Shown: piece by piece, positions 1 to 7,606 of the stretch
Position numbering within the stretch: the stretch's first letter is position 1
Layout of the letters: every line of letters begins with the position of its first letter
Position numbers and translations under genes: made by a program
The notes under the pieces: model-generated
Told to the model about the DNA's origin: nothing
Database searches by the model: none
What the model saw: only the letters and a program-made list of their open reading frames with translations
DNA from: Limnohabitans sp. 2KL-17
Lineage (GTDB): Bacteria > Pseudomonadota > Gammaproteobacteria > Burkholderiales > Burkholderiaceae_C
Direction of reading: 5' to 3'
Length of the DNA stretch: 32,141 nucleotides
Assembly (NCBI RefSeq): GCF_003063415.1
Contig: NZ_NESK01000034.1
Coordinates: 1-32,141, forward strand

Positions 1-365
1 ATGGGCTTACAAGTGGGCCAAGGCGAACAAAAAACGAAGGGAATATCAGAATGCGAAAGGAAAATCAAAAAAATCAAAACCATGCGGGGCGAAATTGCGC
101 TCGCGAATGGGGTATTTCAGCAGCCTGCTAAGCCGCCCAAGTTCGGCAACGCCATCTTCGCAAAGTGTGACGCCTGCTCAAAATTCGGGATCCGACAAGT
201 AATCACCGGGTACGTGCCTCCGCCATCGATGTGCTTGTTAGCACTGGCTGCCCGCTGTGCTTGATACGGTTCTTGATGAACGCGCATGTTGGAGCCGTAA
301 ATCCCCTTTTTTGGCGAAATTATCGCCACTCGAGGAGTTGTTATTGAAATGCCGTCAGACTCAAC
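1..365. other. Intergenic or degraded region, no recognisable gene
   Basis: A stretch with A-rich patches, especially in its first 100 bases, unlike the GC-rich coding DNA that follows. An open frame runs from base 1 to 264 on the plus strand and another from 329 to 117 on the minus strand. Neither product has a domain I recognise, a ribosome binding site or convincing codon use. A short hairpin (GGCGA/TCGCC, 313-327) has no useful T-run on its 3' side. It lies downstream of the tRNA-Met gene on the minus strand, so it could be decayed mobile DNA, but I see no repeat of the tRNA 3' end and no integrase. Confidence 0.4.
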
Positions 366-400
366 AAAAAACCCGCTACGCTAGCGAGCGTGCGGGTTTT
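366..400 (-). terminator. Rho-independent terminator of tRNA-Met
   Basis: AAAACCCGC (368-376) pairs with GCGGGTTTT (392-400), and inside it ACGCT (378-382) pairs with AGCGT (387-391) around an AGCG loop, with one bulged base. Read on the minus strand the stem is followed by a T-run (TTTTTTGTTG). It starts 32 bases past the 3' end of the tRNA gene. The plus-strand side also ends in TTTT, so it may act both ways. Confidence 0.8.
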
Positions 401-432
401 GAGGGTTCTTGAGGCTGTCTGGAACCAAAATC

Positions 433-509
433 TGGTGGTGATAGGTGGATTTGAACCACCGACATCAGCATTATGAATGCTGCGCTCTAACCAACTGAGC
501 TATATCACC
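433..509 (-). tRNA. tRNA-Met (anticodon CAT), elongator type
   Basis: The minus strand folds into a full cloverleaf. The acceptor stem is GGTGATA (503-509) with its complement at 437-443, followed by discriminator A and an encoded CCA end (433-435). The anticodon stem CAGCA/TGCTG encloses loop TTCATAA, with anticodon CAT at 473-475. The T-arm is GGTGG/CCACC around a TTCAAAT loop. The elongator reading rests on the paired first acceptor base pair and resemblance to betaproteobacterial tRNA-Met. A tRNA-Ile2 with modified CAT cannot be excluded absolutely but normally has a different acceptor stem. Confidence 0.95.
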
Positions 510-571
510 TTGGGAAAGCTAAATCCAAACAAGCTGCTTTGGCTTGGTTGACATGACTCACCAAACAGAAA

Positions 572-577
572 ATTATA
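572..577 (-). promoter_or_regulatory. Candidate -10 box for tRNA-Met
   Basis: A perfect TATAAT lies on the minus strand about 63 bases upstream of the mature tRNA 5' end, leaving room for a leader removed by RNase P. No good -35 box is seen at 16-18 bp upstream, so this is tentative. It overlaps the 5' region of the divergent hydratase gene. Confidence 0.3.
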
Positions 578-588
578 CACAAAATAAA

Positions 589-1443
589 ATGAAAACCGCC
601 TCAATCACAGCGAACAACCCACTGCCAAACATGCAAAAGCCACAAAAACAAACCTCTGCATCGCACGCCGCACAAATCATCTGGTCGCATTGGCAATCGG
701 GCCAAGCGCTCAAGCAATTGCCTGAAGAATGCAGGCCCATGACGGTGCAGCAAGGCTACGAAGCGCAAGCGCAATTGCCCAACGTATCTGGCCGACACGT
801 TGTCGGCTGGAAGATCGCTGCAACCAGCAGCAATGGTCAAGCACACATCAACGTCAGTGGGCCCATGGCAGGGCGCTTGTTGTCTGGCCAGGTTTTTGAC
901 AGTGGCGCCACGGTGCCGTCGGCTGGCAACCGCATGCGCGTGGCCGAACCCGAGTTTGCTTTCACGATGGGGCAAGACCTGCCGCCCAGACCCGAGCCCT
1001 ACACCCTGCAGCAGGTCATGGCCGCCGTGGCCAGACTGCACCCGGCCATCGAAGTGCCCGACTCCCGTCTGGCGCCATTCACCCAAGCCGGTGAAGCCCA
1101 GCTGCTAGCTGACAATGCTTGCGCCCATCACTTTGTGCTGGGACCGGCTGCGCCCGACTATTGGCGCACGCTTGATTTGAGCACTTACGCCGTGCAAGCC
1201 CGCGTTGAACGTGGCACACGCCTCGAATACACCCGTGAAGGCACAGGCGCAAATGTGCTGGGCGATCCACGCATTGCATTGACCTGGCTGACCAACCAGC
1301 TGTCCAGCCTGGGCATCACCTTGCAAAAAGGCCAAGTGGTGACCACAGGCACCTGCATGGTGCCGCTCGAGCTTGCGCCTGGCGACACCGCTACCGCTGA
1401 TTACGGTCCGCTGGGCCGTGTGAGCATGACTTTTTCGGATTGA
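589..1443 (+). CDS. 2-keto-4-pentenoate hydratase family protein (FAH fold)
   Basis: About 284 aa, the usual size for the MhpD/2-oxopent-4-enoate hydratase branch of the fumarylacetoacetate hydrolase superfamily. These enzymes add water to 2-hydroxypenta-2,4-dienoate-type products of aromatic meta-cleavage, or decarboxylate related oxo-acids. Metal-ligand acids lie in the motif AEPEFAF (E110, E112), with a further conserved acid in HPAIEVPDSR and a Lys in VVGWKIA (K75). The C-terminus keeps the TTGTCM-x-P block typical of the family. The start is uncertain: in-frame ATGs at 553, 589 and 631 all lack a clear Shine-Dalgarno; 589 is chosen because the family fold begins near residue 25 from there. 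It stands alone between a tRNA and a convergent MFS gene, so no pathway is shown by context. The exact substrate is unknown. Confidence 0.85.
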   Translation: MKTASITANNPLPNMQKPQKQTSASHAAQIIWSHWQSGQALKQLPEECRPMTVQQGYEAQAQLPNVSGRHVVGWKIAATSSNGQAHINVSGPMAGRLLSGQVFDSGATVPSAGNRMRVAEPEFAFTMGQDLPPRPEPYTLQQVMAAVARLHPAIEVPDSRLAPFTQAGEAQLLADNACAHHFVLGPAAPDYWRTLDLSTYAVQARVERGTRLEYTREGTGANVLGDPRIALTWLTNQLSSLGITLQKGQVVTTGTCMVPLELAPGDTATADYGPLGRVSMTFSD

Positions 1444-1542
1444 ATAACCAAAGAAATCAAAGACGGCAAGGTCACCGCCAGAGACACACTGAAAGAAAAT
1501 GGGGGCCCTGGTGGCAACAGCACCTGCAAGCAGGTCATGGCT

Positions 1543-2733
1543 TCAAGCCGCGAGCCGGGTCGTTCTCTGGCTCCAGAATAAGACTGCGCCGCTGAGGCTG
1601 GCCATCACCATCAGGCCGATAAAACCGGCGCGGTAAGTGCCAAACAAGCCCGACAGTGCACCGAACATGGGCGGTCCCACCACCACCCCCAAGAACGTGA
1701 AGGCCAGGGTGCCGCCCGTGGCCAAGCTGGCTGTCCCCGGCGGTGCGCGACGCGCCACCTCGGCCAGGTACACGCCATTCCAGCCAATGGCTGAGGCGCC
1801 AAAGGCCACCAAAATAAACACGACCATGGCTTGAGGGGTGTCTACCGTCAAAAATGCCGAGGCCAATGCTCCCAGAGCCATCATGCTGGCCAATAACAGC
1901 AGCATGCGTTGCGCACCCATCCAGCGATCGGCGACATAGCCCCAGGCGATGCGCCCGCCAATGCCACCGATTTGCGTGGCCGACAAGGCCAGTCCTGCGG
2001 CCACCAAACCATAGGACAAGTCATCGTGCAAAAAGGTGACCAGGTAGGTGGTCAAAGACAGTTGAACCATGGAAAACATGAACGAACAAGAGGCCATGGT
2101 GAGCAAGGCCCGATGCGCCAATACCAGGCGAATGGGCTGGATCAGGCTGCGCCAGTGCACCGGGGCATCGGACTGGCGGTCACTGTCCAGATCAACGCGC
2201 AAGCCTTGCGACACCCAGGCGCACAAGATGCACACCAAAGCCACTGCCGCCAGACTGGCCTGCCAGTTCACGATCAACAGCAGAGGGGGCACCAGCGCAC
2301 CAGCCAACATGCTGCCCAAAGGCACACCAGTTTGTTTCAGAGAAAAAACCAGGGACATCTGGTGCTTAGGCGTGGTTCGTGCCAAAAGATGCGAACTGGC
2401 CGGGGTGATCGGGCCGTAGCCCAACCCGATCAGTACCGCGCCAAGCACCATTGCAGGGAACCAGGGCACTGCGCACAAGAGCAAGCCCAAAGCACACAAC
2501 AACAAGCCCCACTGGCTGACACGGATAGCACCCAAACGGGCCACGGTGGCACCGCCCATCAAGGTGGAGACCATGGCGCCGGCATAAGTCACCGAGACAT
2601 ACAGGCCCACCAGTGCGGGTGAGACCTGCATGGCCTCGGCCACCACAGGGGCCATCACAGGCAAGGTGAGCAAGGCCATGGCGACCATGGCCTGGATCAC
2701 CAGGGTCAACAGCAACGGCCACCAATTTTTCAA
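1543..2733 (-). CDS. MFS transporter
   Basis: About 396 aa, very hydrophobic, with roughly twelve membrane segments in two halves separated by a hydrophilic loop near the middle (DLDSDRQSDAPVHW). The loop RIAWGYVADRWMGAQR resembles the conserved major-facilitator loop motif in the second half. The start is placed at a TTG because GGGAG (2742-2746) sits exactly 8 bases before it. An upstream in-frame ATG at 2766 has no Shine-Dalgarno and adds only a hydrophilic 11-residue tail. It is the last gene of a minus-strand run after a Bug receptor gene, 60 bp downstream. Likely a proton-driven importer or exporter of a small organic solute in the inner membrane; the substrate cannot be read from the sequence. 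Confidence 0.88.
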   Translation of the reverse strand: MKNWWPLLLTLVIQAMVAMALLTLPVMAPVVAEAMQVSPALVGLYVSVTYAGAMVSTLMGGATVARLGAIRVSQWGLLLCALGLLLCAVPWFPAMVLGAVLIGLGYGPITPASSHLLARTTPKHQMSLVFSLKQTGVPLGSMLAGALVPPLLLIVNWQASLAAVALVCILCAWVSQGLRVDLDSDRQSDAPVHWRSLIQPIRLVLAHRALLTMASCSFMFSMVQLSLTTYLVTFLHDDLSYGLVAAGLALSATQIGGIGGRIAWGYVADRWMGAQRMLLLLASMMALGALASAFLTVDTPQAMVVFILVAFGASAIGWNGVYLAEVARRAPPGTASLATGGTLAFTFLGVVVGPPMFGALSGLFGTYRAGFIGLMVMASLSGAVLFWSQRTTRLAA

Positions 2734-2741
2734 GCGGTCAT

Positions 2742-2746
2742 CTCCC
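2742..2746 (-). promoter_or_regulatory. Ribosome binding site deciding a TTG start
   Basis: GGGAG followed by an 8-base spacer and an in-frame TTG at 2733. It favours TTG over the upstream ATG at 2766 as start of the MFS gene. Confidence 0.5.
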
Positions 2747-2793
2747 GCATGGGCAAGACGGCCCATTCAGGGCCACGGCACGCATCAACTGGC

Positions 2794-3771
2794 TCAATTG
2801 GCTTTCACGCCCGCTTTGACCAAGAGACCGCCCAAGGTATCGATTTCGTTTTTCAGGTGGGTGCGCAAAGCTTCGGGCCGCGCCAGTTCAGCGTTCACAG
2901 CCGAGATACCCATGGCCTCCAGGCGCTGGCGCACTTCGGCATCGGTCACTGATTTTTGCAAGGCCGAGGTCAACTGCTCGAGCACTGGCTTGGGTGTGCC
3001 TTTGGGGGCATACAGACCAAAAGAGATATTGATGTCAAAACCCTCTACGCCCGCCTCTGAAATGGCAGGAACTTCAGGCAACTGGGGCAAACGGGTCTTG
3101 CCTGCTGATGCATAGGCTTTGATCTTGCCGGTCTTGACCGATGGCACCGTGCCGGATGTCTGGTCACACAAAATGTCCACCTGGCCACCCATCAAATCGG
3201 TCAAGGCAGGGCCAGTCCCTTTGTAAGGAATTTCATTGAGCTTGACGTTCAAGGCGTTCATCATCATGAGCCCACACAGGTGCGAGGCCGACCCCACGCC
3301 CGCGTGTGCCAGGCTCACCTTGGCGGCATTGGCCTTGACGTAAGCGACAAATTCTCCGAGATTTTTCGAGGGAAACTCGTTGCGCGCCACGATCACCATC
3401 GGGCCACTGGTGGCACGGCCAATCGGCTCAAAATCGTCCACCGGGTGGTAGGGCAGGCTTTTGTACATGGCCACGTTGGTCGCGTGGCTGACATGGATCA
3501 TCAGCAAGGTGTAGCCATCGGGCTTGGCGCGGGCCACCTTGGCAGTGCCAATCGATCCCGATGCGCCCGAAGTGTTGTCCACCACGATCTGCTGACCCAG
3601 ATGCTTTTGCATGGCCCCGGCAAAGACACGGGTGATGGTGTCGCCCGGACCGCCTGCTGCATAGGGCATCACCATGGTGATGGCGCGGTTAGGAAAGTCC
3701 TGAGCCGAGGCGTTAAATGCCATGGCGGCCAGCCACACCGCCAAGCCTGTGCGAATGAAATGATTGCCCAT
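2794..3771 (-). CDS. Bug-family tripartite tricarboxylate transporter substrate-binding protein
   Basis: 325 aa. The N-terminal signal peptide has a hydrophobic core followed by ASA-QD, a likely signal peptidase I site near residue 24. The mature part has the family hallmarks: PNRAITMVMPYAAGGPGD at the start, then VDNTSGASGSIGT, and LTDLMGGQVDILCD in the second domain. Bug proteins bind carboxylates, amino acids or amides in the periplasm. Most, like this one, have no TctA/TctB membrane partner nearby. Start supported by a strong AAGGAGG (3777-3783) five bases before the ATG. Neighbours are a carboxymuconolactone decarboxylase-like gene 34 bp upstream and an MFS gene downstream. The MFS protein may take over its ligand, but that is inference. 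Confidence 0.95.
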   Translation of the reverse strand: MGNHFIRTGLAVWLAAMAFNASAQDFPNRAITMVMPYAAGGPGDTITRVFAGAMQKHLGQQIVVDNTSGASGSIGTAKVARAKPDGYTLLMIHVSHATNVAMYKSLPYHPVDDFEPIGRATSGPMVIVARNEFPSKNLGEFVAYVKANAAKVSLAHAGVGSASHLCGLMMMNALNVKLNEIPYKGTGPALTDLMGGQVDILCDQTSGTVPSVKTGKIKAYASAGKTRLPQLPEVPAISEAGVEGFDINISFGLYAPKGTPKPVLEQLTSALQKSVTDAEVRQRLEAMGISAVNAELARPEALRTHLKNEIDTLGGLLVKAGVKAN

Positions 3772-3805
3772 GAATGCCTCCTTGTTAATAAGCCAGTGTG
3801 GGGGA

Positions 3806-4396
3806 TCAAGCCAGCAAACGCTGGCGGATATCCAGAGGGCTCAGCACCTGCAAGGGCTCTGCACCGCCTCCTGGAATGCCCACCTGCGTGGCGTTCAGCA
3901 GCATGGACACCATCACATAAGTGCCCGACAAGACAGTGAGGTCGACCACAGCCTGTTCACCCATTTGGGTCACAGCCTCTTGCCACAGGTCATCGGGCAC
4001 CCGATGGTTCAGTGACAAGTGAATGCAAAAGTCATATACCAAACGCTCATCACCTTGCATGCTGGTGGGGCGTTGGCATTGCTGCAGGTCACGCATCACC
4101 GCATCGGACAAGCCGGCCTTGCGGGCTATCGGCTCATGCGCCCACCACTCGTACTGCGCGTTGGAGATACGGGCCTGGATCAGGATGGCGAACTCGTTCA
4201 GCCGCTTGTTGACCGAGGTCTTGAAGCGCAGATAGTCCAGAAAATCAAATGCACGGCGCGCCATCTCGGGGCTGCGCAACAGGGCGTTGTAGGGGCCACC
4301 CAGTGCCGCACTCGAGACCTTGAGGATGTCGTCGGCCAAAGGCCGCACCTCGGCGGGCAAGGCTTCGTAAGTGATTTGCGCGAATCTCTCGGTCAT
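3806..4396 (-). CDS. Carboxymuconolactone decarboxylase family protein lacking the CxxC pair
   Basis: About 196 aa with the helical CMD/AhpD fold pattern; the core is LNEFAILIQARISNAQYEWW followed by AHEPIARKAGL. AhpD-type peroxidases and many CMD proteins carry a redox Cys pair in the E-x-x-x-C-x-x-C helix. Here the equivalent segment reads N-A-Q-Y-E-W, without cysteine, so alkylhydroperoxidase activity is unlikely. A decarboxylase or unknown lyase role fits better. The reading frame stays open upstream to 4762, but that part lies inside the VWA gene. ATG 4396 is where family similarity begins, with a weak GGA six to eight bases upstream. It lies 53 bp after the VWA gene and 34 bp before the Bug receptor gene, probably co-transcribed with the latter. 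Confidence 0.88.
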   Translation of the reverse strand: MTERFAQITYEALPAEVRPLADDILKVSSAALGGPYNALLRSPEMARRAFDFLDYLRFKTSVNKRLNEFAILIQARISNAQYEWWAHEPIARKAGLSDAVMRDLQQCQRPTSMQGDERLVYDFCIHLSLNHRVPDDLWQEAVTQMGEQAVVDLTVLSGTYVMVSMLLNATQVGIPGGGAEPLQVLSPLDIRQRLLA

Positions 4397-4449
4397 GGTG
4401 TTTCCGGCCTGGAAGGTGGTTCGGTCAAAAGAAAAGGGGCTGTCAAGCC

Positions 4450-5523
4450 TCACCGACGGTACCATCGCATCGACAGCCCCAGGGCCAGCAGCACCAAAAT
4501 GGCTGCTGCGGCCGCCAGCAAGGCGGTGATTTCGGTATCGCGCCGCTCCAGCGTGAATTTGGATGAAAGGTGTTGGTAAATCGAGGCAAGGTCTGTGGCG
4601 TTGGTGGCTCTGAAAAATTCGGCCCCCGTGGTCTCGGCCACTTTTTGCAAAGCCTCTTCGTCCACCCGGGCATAAAACGAAAAACCCTCCAGGCCAGGAA
4701 TGAACCCATTGGGTGTGCCGAATGCCACGGTGTAAACACGCACCCCTTTGGAAGCTGCCCACTTGGCCACCTCGACCGGGTCGGGCCCGGTGGTGCGTCG
4801 CCCATCTGACAACAAAATCACCGCGCCCGCCGTGTAAGACCCGACGGGTGCAGGCTTGGCCACTTCAGATGCCTCGGGTGCAGAACGCTGGTCAAGCGAG
4901 CGCCCTGCTGCTGCACCACCCTGAGGGCTCAAAATGCCCGATTTGAATTCGGCGCCATACAGCATCGTCTCCAGATCAATCGCCGACTCCGGCAGCAAGG
5001 TGTTCAGGGCCACCAGCAAGCCGCTGCCCGTGGCCGTACCGCGTTGTAATTGAAAACTGTCAATGGCGGCCAGCAGGGCGTCTTTCTGATCGGTCACGCC
5101 TTGTACCAATTGTGCGTTGCCCGCAAAAGACACCACAGCCACACGCACATGGGTGGGCAATTCCTGCAAAAAAGACTTGGCAGCTTGCTGTGCAGCCACG
5201 ATGCGGCTGGGCGGCACATCTTCGGCCAACATGCTGCGTGAGACATCCATGGCCAGCACCAGGGTCAGGTAATCGGCTGGCAAGGTGACACGGGCGCTGG
5301 GTCGGGCTGCACCCACCAGCACCAATGAAAAAGCACACAGCAGCAAAGCAGGCGGGATGTGTCTGCGAATCCGATGCCCCGGCCCCAAGGCAGGACGGAT
5401 CAAGTCCAGGCTGGGGTAATGCACCGCGAGAGTGCGTTTACGGCGCAAAGCCCAGATGTACCCCACCACCAACAGGGGTATCAGCAGCAATAGCCAAAGC
5501 ACCTCGGGCCAGATAAAGTGCAT
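4450..5523 (-). CDS. VWA domain membrane protein, BatA/BatB-like
   Basis: 357 aa. Two N-terminal membrane segments (about 5-25 and 57-73), a large von Willebrand factor A domain (about 85-325) and a C-terminal membrane segment (about 333-352), the layout of BatA/BatB proteins. The metal-ion-dependent adhesion site is complete: D93-x-S95-x-S97 (DVSRS), Thr in RGTATGSG (163/165) and D240 in LLSDG. An insert of about 40 residues rich in Gly, Ala and Ser (roughly 195-235) interrupts the domain. It is paralogous to the VWA protein at 8647-9744 and is transcribed divergently from the protease-MoxR-DUF58-VWA run. A role together with MoxR in envelope or protein-complex assembly is inferred from the family. 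Confidence 0.92.
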   Translation of the reverse strand: MHFIWPEVLWLLLLIPLLVVGYIWALRRKRTLAVHYPSLDLIRPALGPGHRIRRHIPPALLLCAFSLVLVGAARPSARVTLPADYLTLVLAMDVSRSMLAEDVPPSRIVAAQQAAKSFLQELPTHVRVAVVSFAGNAQLVQGVTDQKDALLAAIDSFQLQRGTATGSGLLVALNTLLPESAIDLETMLYGAEFKSGILSPQGGAAAGRSLDQRSAPEASEVAKPAPVGSYTAGAVILLSDGRRTTGPDPVEVAKWAASKGVRVYTVAFGTPNGFIPGLEGFSFYARVDEEALQKVAETTGAEFFRATNATDLASIYQHLSSKFTLERRDTEITALLAAAAAILVLLALGLSMRWYRR

Positions 5524-5532
5524 GTTGTGTGG

Positions 5533-5561
5533 TTGTTTAAACGACGACTTGCCACTGTATC
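5533..5561 (+). promoter_or_regulatory. Candidate promoter for the protease-MoxR run
   Basis: TTGTTT (5533-5538) and TGTATC (5556-5561) are separated by 17 bp in the only gap between the divergent VWA and protease genes, 19 bases before the chosen ATG. Both boxes deviate from sigma-70 consensus, so this is a weak call. Confidence 0.3.
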
Positions 5562-5580
5562 ACCGAAGGCCCTAACAACG

Positions 5581-6531
5581 ATGAAACGCGCCGCACTCTA
5601 TAGCACTCGACCGACTGCACACGAGGCAAAAGAAACGCATGGCACGCACGCGACTGTGCGTGCCACGACACCCGCTTCTGCGATGGCCGCTATAAATCAA
5701 GCCACAGCTTCCAATGCATCGGGCCGTGACAACGCCAAGCTGTTGCAGCGGATGCCCTTTTGGTCCGCCTTGCTGTTGTGCACCCTGATCACCGCCCTGT
5801 GCACCTGGGCACTGACGCGCCACTGGAACGCGCCCAAGCCACTGACACAGGCTGACATCAACGCGGCTGTTTTGCACACATTGAACACCCAAGACCTGCC
5901 ATCGAGAGCGGCCCGTGCAGCGCAATTGATCGGCCCTTCGGTGGTACGCGTGCGAACCCAGGACGAAGACAAGAAGAACCCCCAAGGCGAGATGCAAGAC
6001 AGTGGTGTGGGCTCGGGCGTGGTCATCTCAGACGACGGTGTCATCCTGACCAACCTGCATGTCGTGCAAGGCGCCAAACGCATCCGGGTGACTTTTGCCG
6101 ATGGCCTGGAATCCGATGCGCAGGTGGTCGCCGTACAACCCGAAAACGACCTGGCTGTGATCAAGGCAAGCCGCCTGCCGGATGACCTGCAACCCGCCAC
6201 GCTGGGCAGCAGCCAGAGCTTGCAACCAGGCGATGAGGTGGTGGCTGTTGGGTTTCCATTTGGCATTGGGCCCTCTGTCTCGGCGGGTGTTGTCTCAGGC
6301 CTGAACCGGCAATTCGGTGCAGAAGGCAAAAGCATCATGCGCGGCCTCATCCAGGCCGATGCAGCCGCCAACCCCGGCAACTCGGGTGGACCCCTCATCA
6401 ACATGGCTGGCGAAGTGGTCGGCATCGTCACCGCCATCTTGAACCCCACCTCGGCCCGCACCTTCATCGGCATCGTGTTTGCCGCCACCATTGAAAGTGC
6501 CAGCCAGGGCATGGGCATCTCACCATTTTGA
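5581..6531 (+). CDS. S1C (DegP/HtrA-like) serine protease, membrane anchored, no PDZ domain
   Basis: About 316 aa. A polar N-terminal tail of some 57 residues is followed by one membrane segment (about 59-79) and a trypsin-like domain. The catalytic triad is intact: H160 in TNLHVVQG, D190 in ENDLAVI, S268 in NPGNSGGPL. The protein stops right after the protease domain (MGISPF), so the PDZ domains of DegP, DegQ and DegS are absent. The membrane anchor puts the protease domain in the periplasm. ATG 5581 is chosen because an earlier in-frame start at 5518 would overlap the start codon of the divergent VWA gene. An AAGG lies 11 bases upstream. It is 37 bp before moxR and probably in its operon, so it may process or police the VWA/DUF58 complex; that role is inferred. 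Confidence 0.92.
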   Translation: MKRAALYSTRPTAHEAKETHGTHATVRATTPASAMAAINQATASNASGRDNAKLLQRMPFWSALLLCTLITALCTWALTRHWNAPKPLTQADINAAVLHTLNTQDLPSRAARAAQLIGPSVVRVRTQDEDKKNPQGEMQDSGVGSGVVISDDGVILTNLHVVQGAKRIRVTFADGLESDAQVVAVQPENDLAVIKASRLPDDLQPATLGSSQSLQPGDEVVAVGFPFGIGPSVSAGVVSGLNRQFGAEGKSIMRGLIQADAAANPGNSGGPLINMAGEVVGIVTAILNPTSARTFIGIVFAATIESASQGMGISPF

Positions 6532-6568
6532 TTTTTTCCTGACCATTCGATATAGAAAGGCCTTGTGC

Positions 6569-7606
6569 ATGAACCCCTCTGATTTGGCATGGAACCAGGG
6601 CGTGGCGCCCCAAAACTCAACAGTGAATGCAGCACTGATGGAACGGGTGCTGTACGAAGTCAAGCGCGTGGTGGTTGGGCAAGACGCCTTTTTGGAACGC
6701 ATTTTGGTGGCCATCCTGGCGCAAGGCCACCTGCTGATCGAGGGGGTTCCGGGGCTGGCCAAAACCCTCACGGTGAACACACTCTCACAAGCCGTTCGCG
6801 GCAGCTTCAAGCGCATTCAGTTCACCCCCGACCTGCTGCCTGCCGACCTGATTGGCACGCGCATGTACAACCAGAAAAACAGCGAATTCAGCACCGTGCT
6901 GGGGCCGGTCTTTGCCAACTTGCTGCTGGCCGACGAGATCAATCGCGCACCGGCCAAAGTGCAAAGCGCCTTGCTTGAGGTCATGCAGGAACGGCAAGTG
7001 ACGATTGCGGGGGAAACCCACGCCGTGCCCCGGCCTTTTTTGGTGATGGCTACTCAAAACCCGATAGAAGCCGAAGGCACCTACCCCTTGCCCGAAGCCC
7101 AAGTGGACCGCTTCATGATGAAGGTGTTGGTGGGTTACCCCACTGAAGAGGAAGAGTTCGTGATCGTGCAAAGGGTCACCGGCATACCGGCCACCGCCGC
7201 TGCTGTGGCCGACACCGCACAACTGCTGGCGCTGCAATCTCAATGTCGACAGGGTTACGTCGATCCCGCCTTGGTGCAATACGCCGTCAAACTGGTCTCC
7301 GCCACGCGCGATCCGGTGCGCTGTGGCTTGCCCGAACTGGCCCCCTATCTGACCTTTGGCGCCAGCCCGCGCGCCACCATCAGCCTGGTCGAAGGCGCAA
7401 GGGCGCTGGCTTTCTTGCGCGGGCGATCCTATGCGCTGCCGCAAGACATGATCGACTTGGTGCCCGATGTGTTGCGCCACCGCCTGGTGCTGTCTTATGA
7501 GGCCCTGTCGGACGGCATGACGGCCGATGCGCTGATCTTGAAAATTTTGCAGGCTGTGCCCGCACCCGACAAGCCATTGGACCGCCATGTTCAGCTTTCT
7601 GCGTAA
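6569..7606 (+). CDS. moxR: MoxR-family AAA+ ATPase
   Basis: 345 aa. Walker A is GVPGLAKT (59-66), Walker B LLLADEINR (118-126), then sensor region MATQNPIEAEGTYPLPEAQVD and the C-terminal lid. MoxR ATPases act as chaperones that, with VWA-domain partners, insert cofactors or assemble complexes. Start set at ATG 6569, eight bases after AAAGG (6556-6560). It overlaps the following DUF58 gene by 20 bases, the usual sign of translational coupling in MoxR-DUF58-VWA operons. Confidence 0.96.
   Translation: MNPSDLAWNQGVAPQNSTVNAALMERVLYEVKRVVVGQDAFLERILVAILAQGHLLIEGVPGLAKTLTVNTLSQAVRGSFKRIQFTPDLLPADLIGTRMYNQKNSEFSTVLGPVFANLLLADEINRAPAKVQSALLEVMQERQVTIAGETHAVPRPFLVMATQNPIEAEGTYPLPEAQVDRFMMKVLVGYPTEEEEFVIVQRVTGIPATAAAVADTAQLLALQSQCRQGYVDPALVQYAVKLVSATRDPVRCGLPELAPYLTFGASPRATISLVEGARALAFLRGRSYALPQDMIDLVPDVLRHRLVLSYEALSDGMTADALILKILQAVPAPDKPLDRHVQLSA

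Noticed and set aside
1444..1542. Terminator between the convergent hydratase and MFS genes (ACCTG/CAGGT hairpin near 1530)
   Set aside because: Stem of five bases only and no T-run.
4397..4762. Upstream extension of the CMD-family reading frame giving a 318-residue protein
   Set aside because: The extra part lies inside the VWA gene in another frame, has no family similarity, and the CMD domain begins at ATG 4396.
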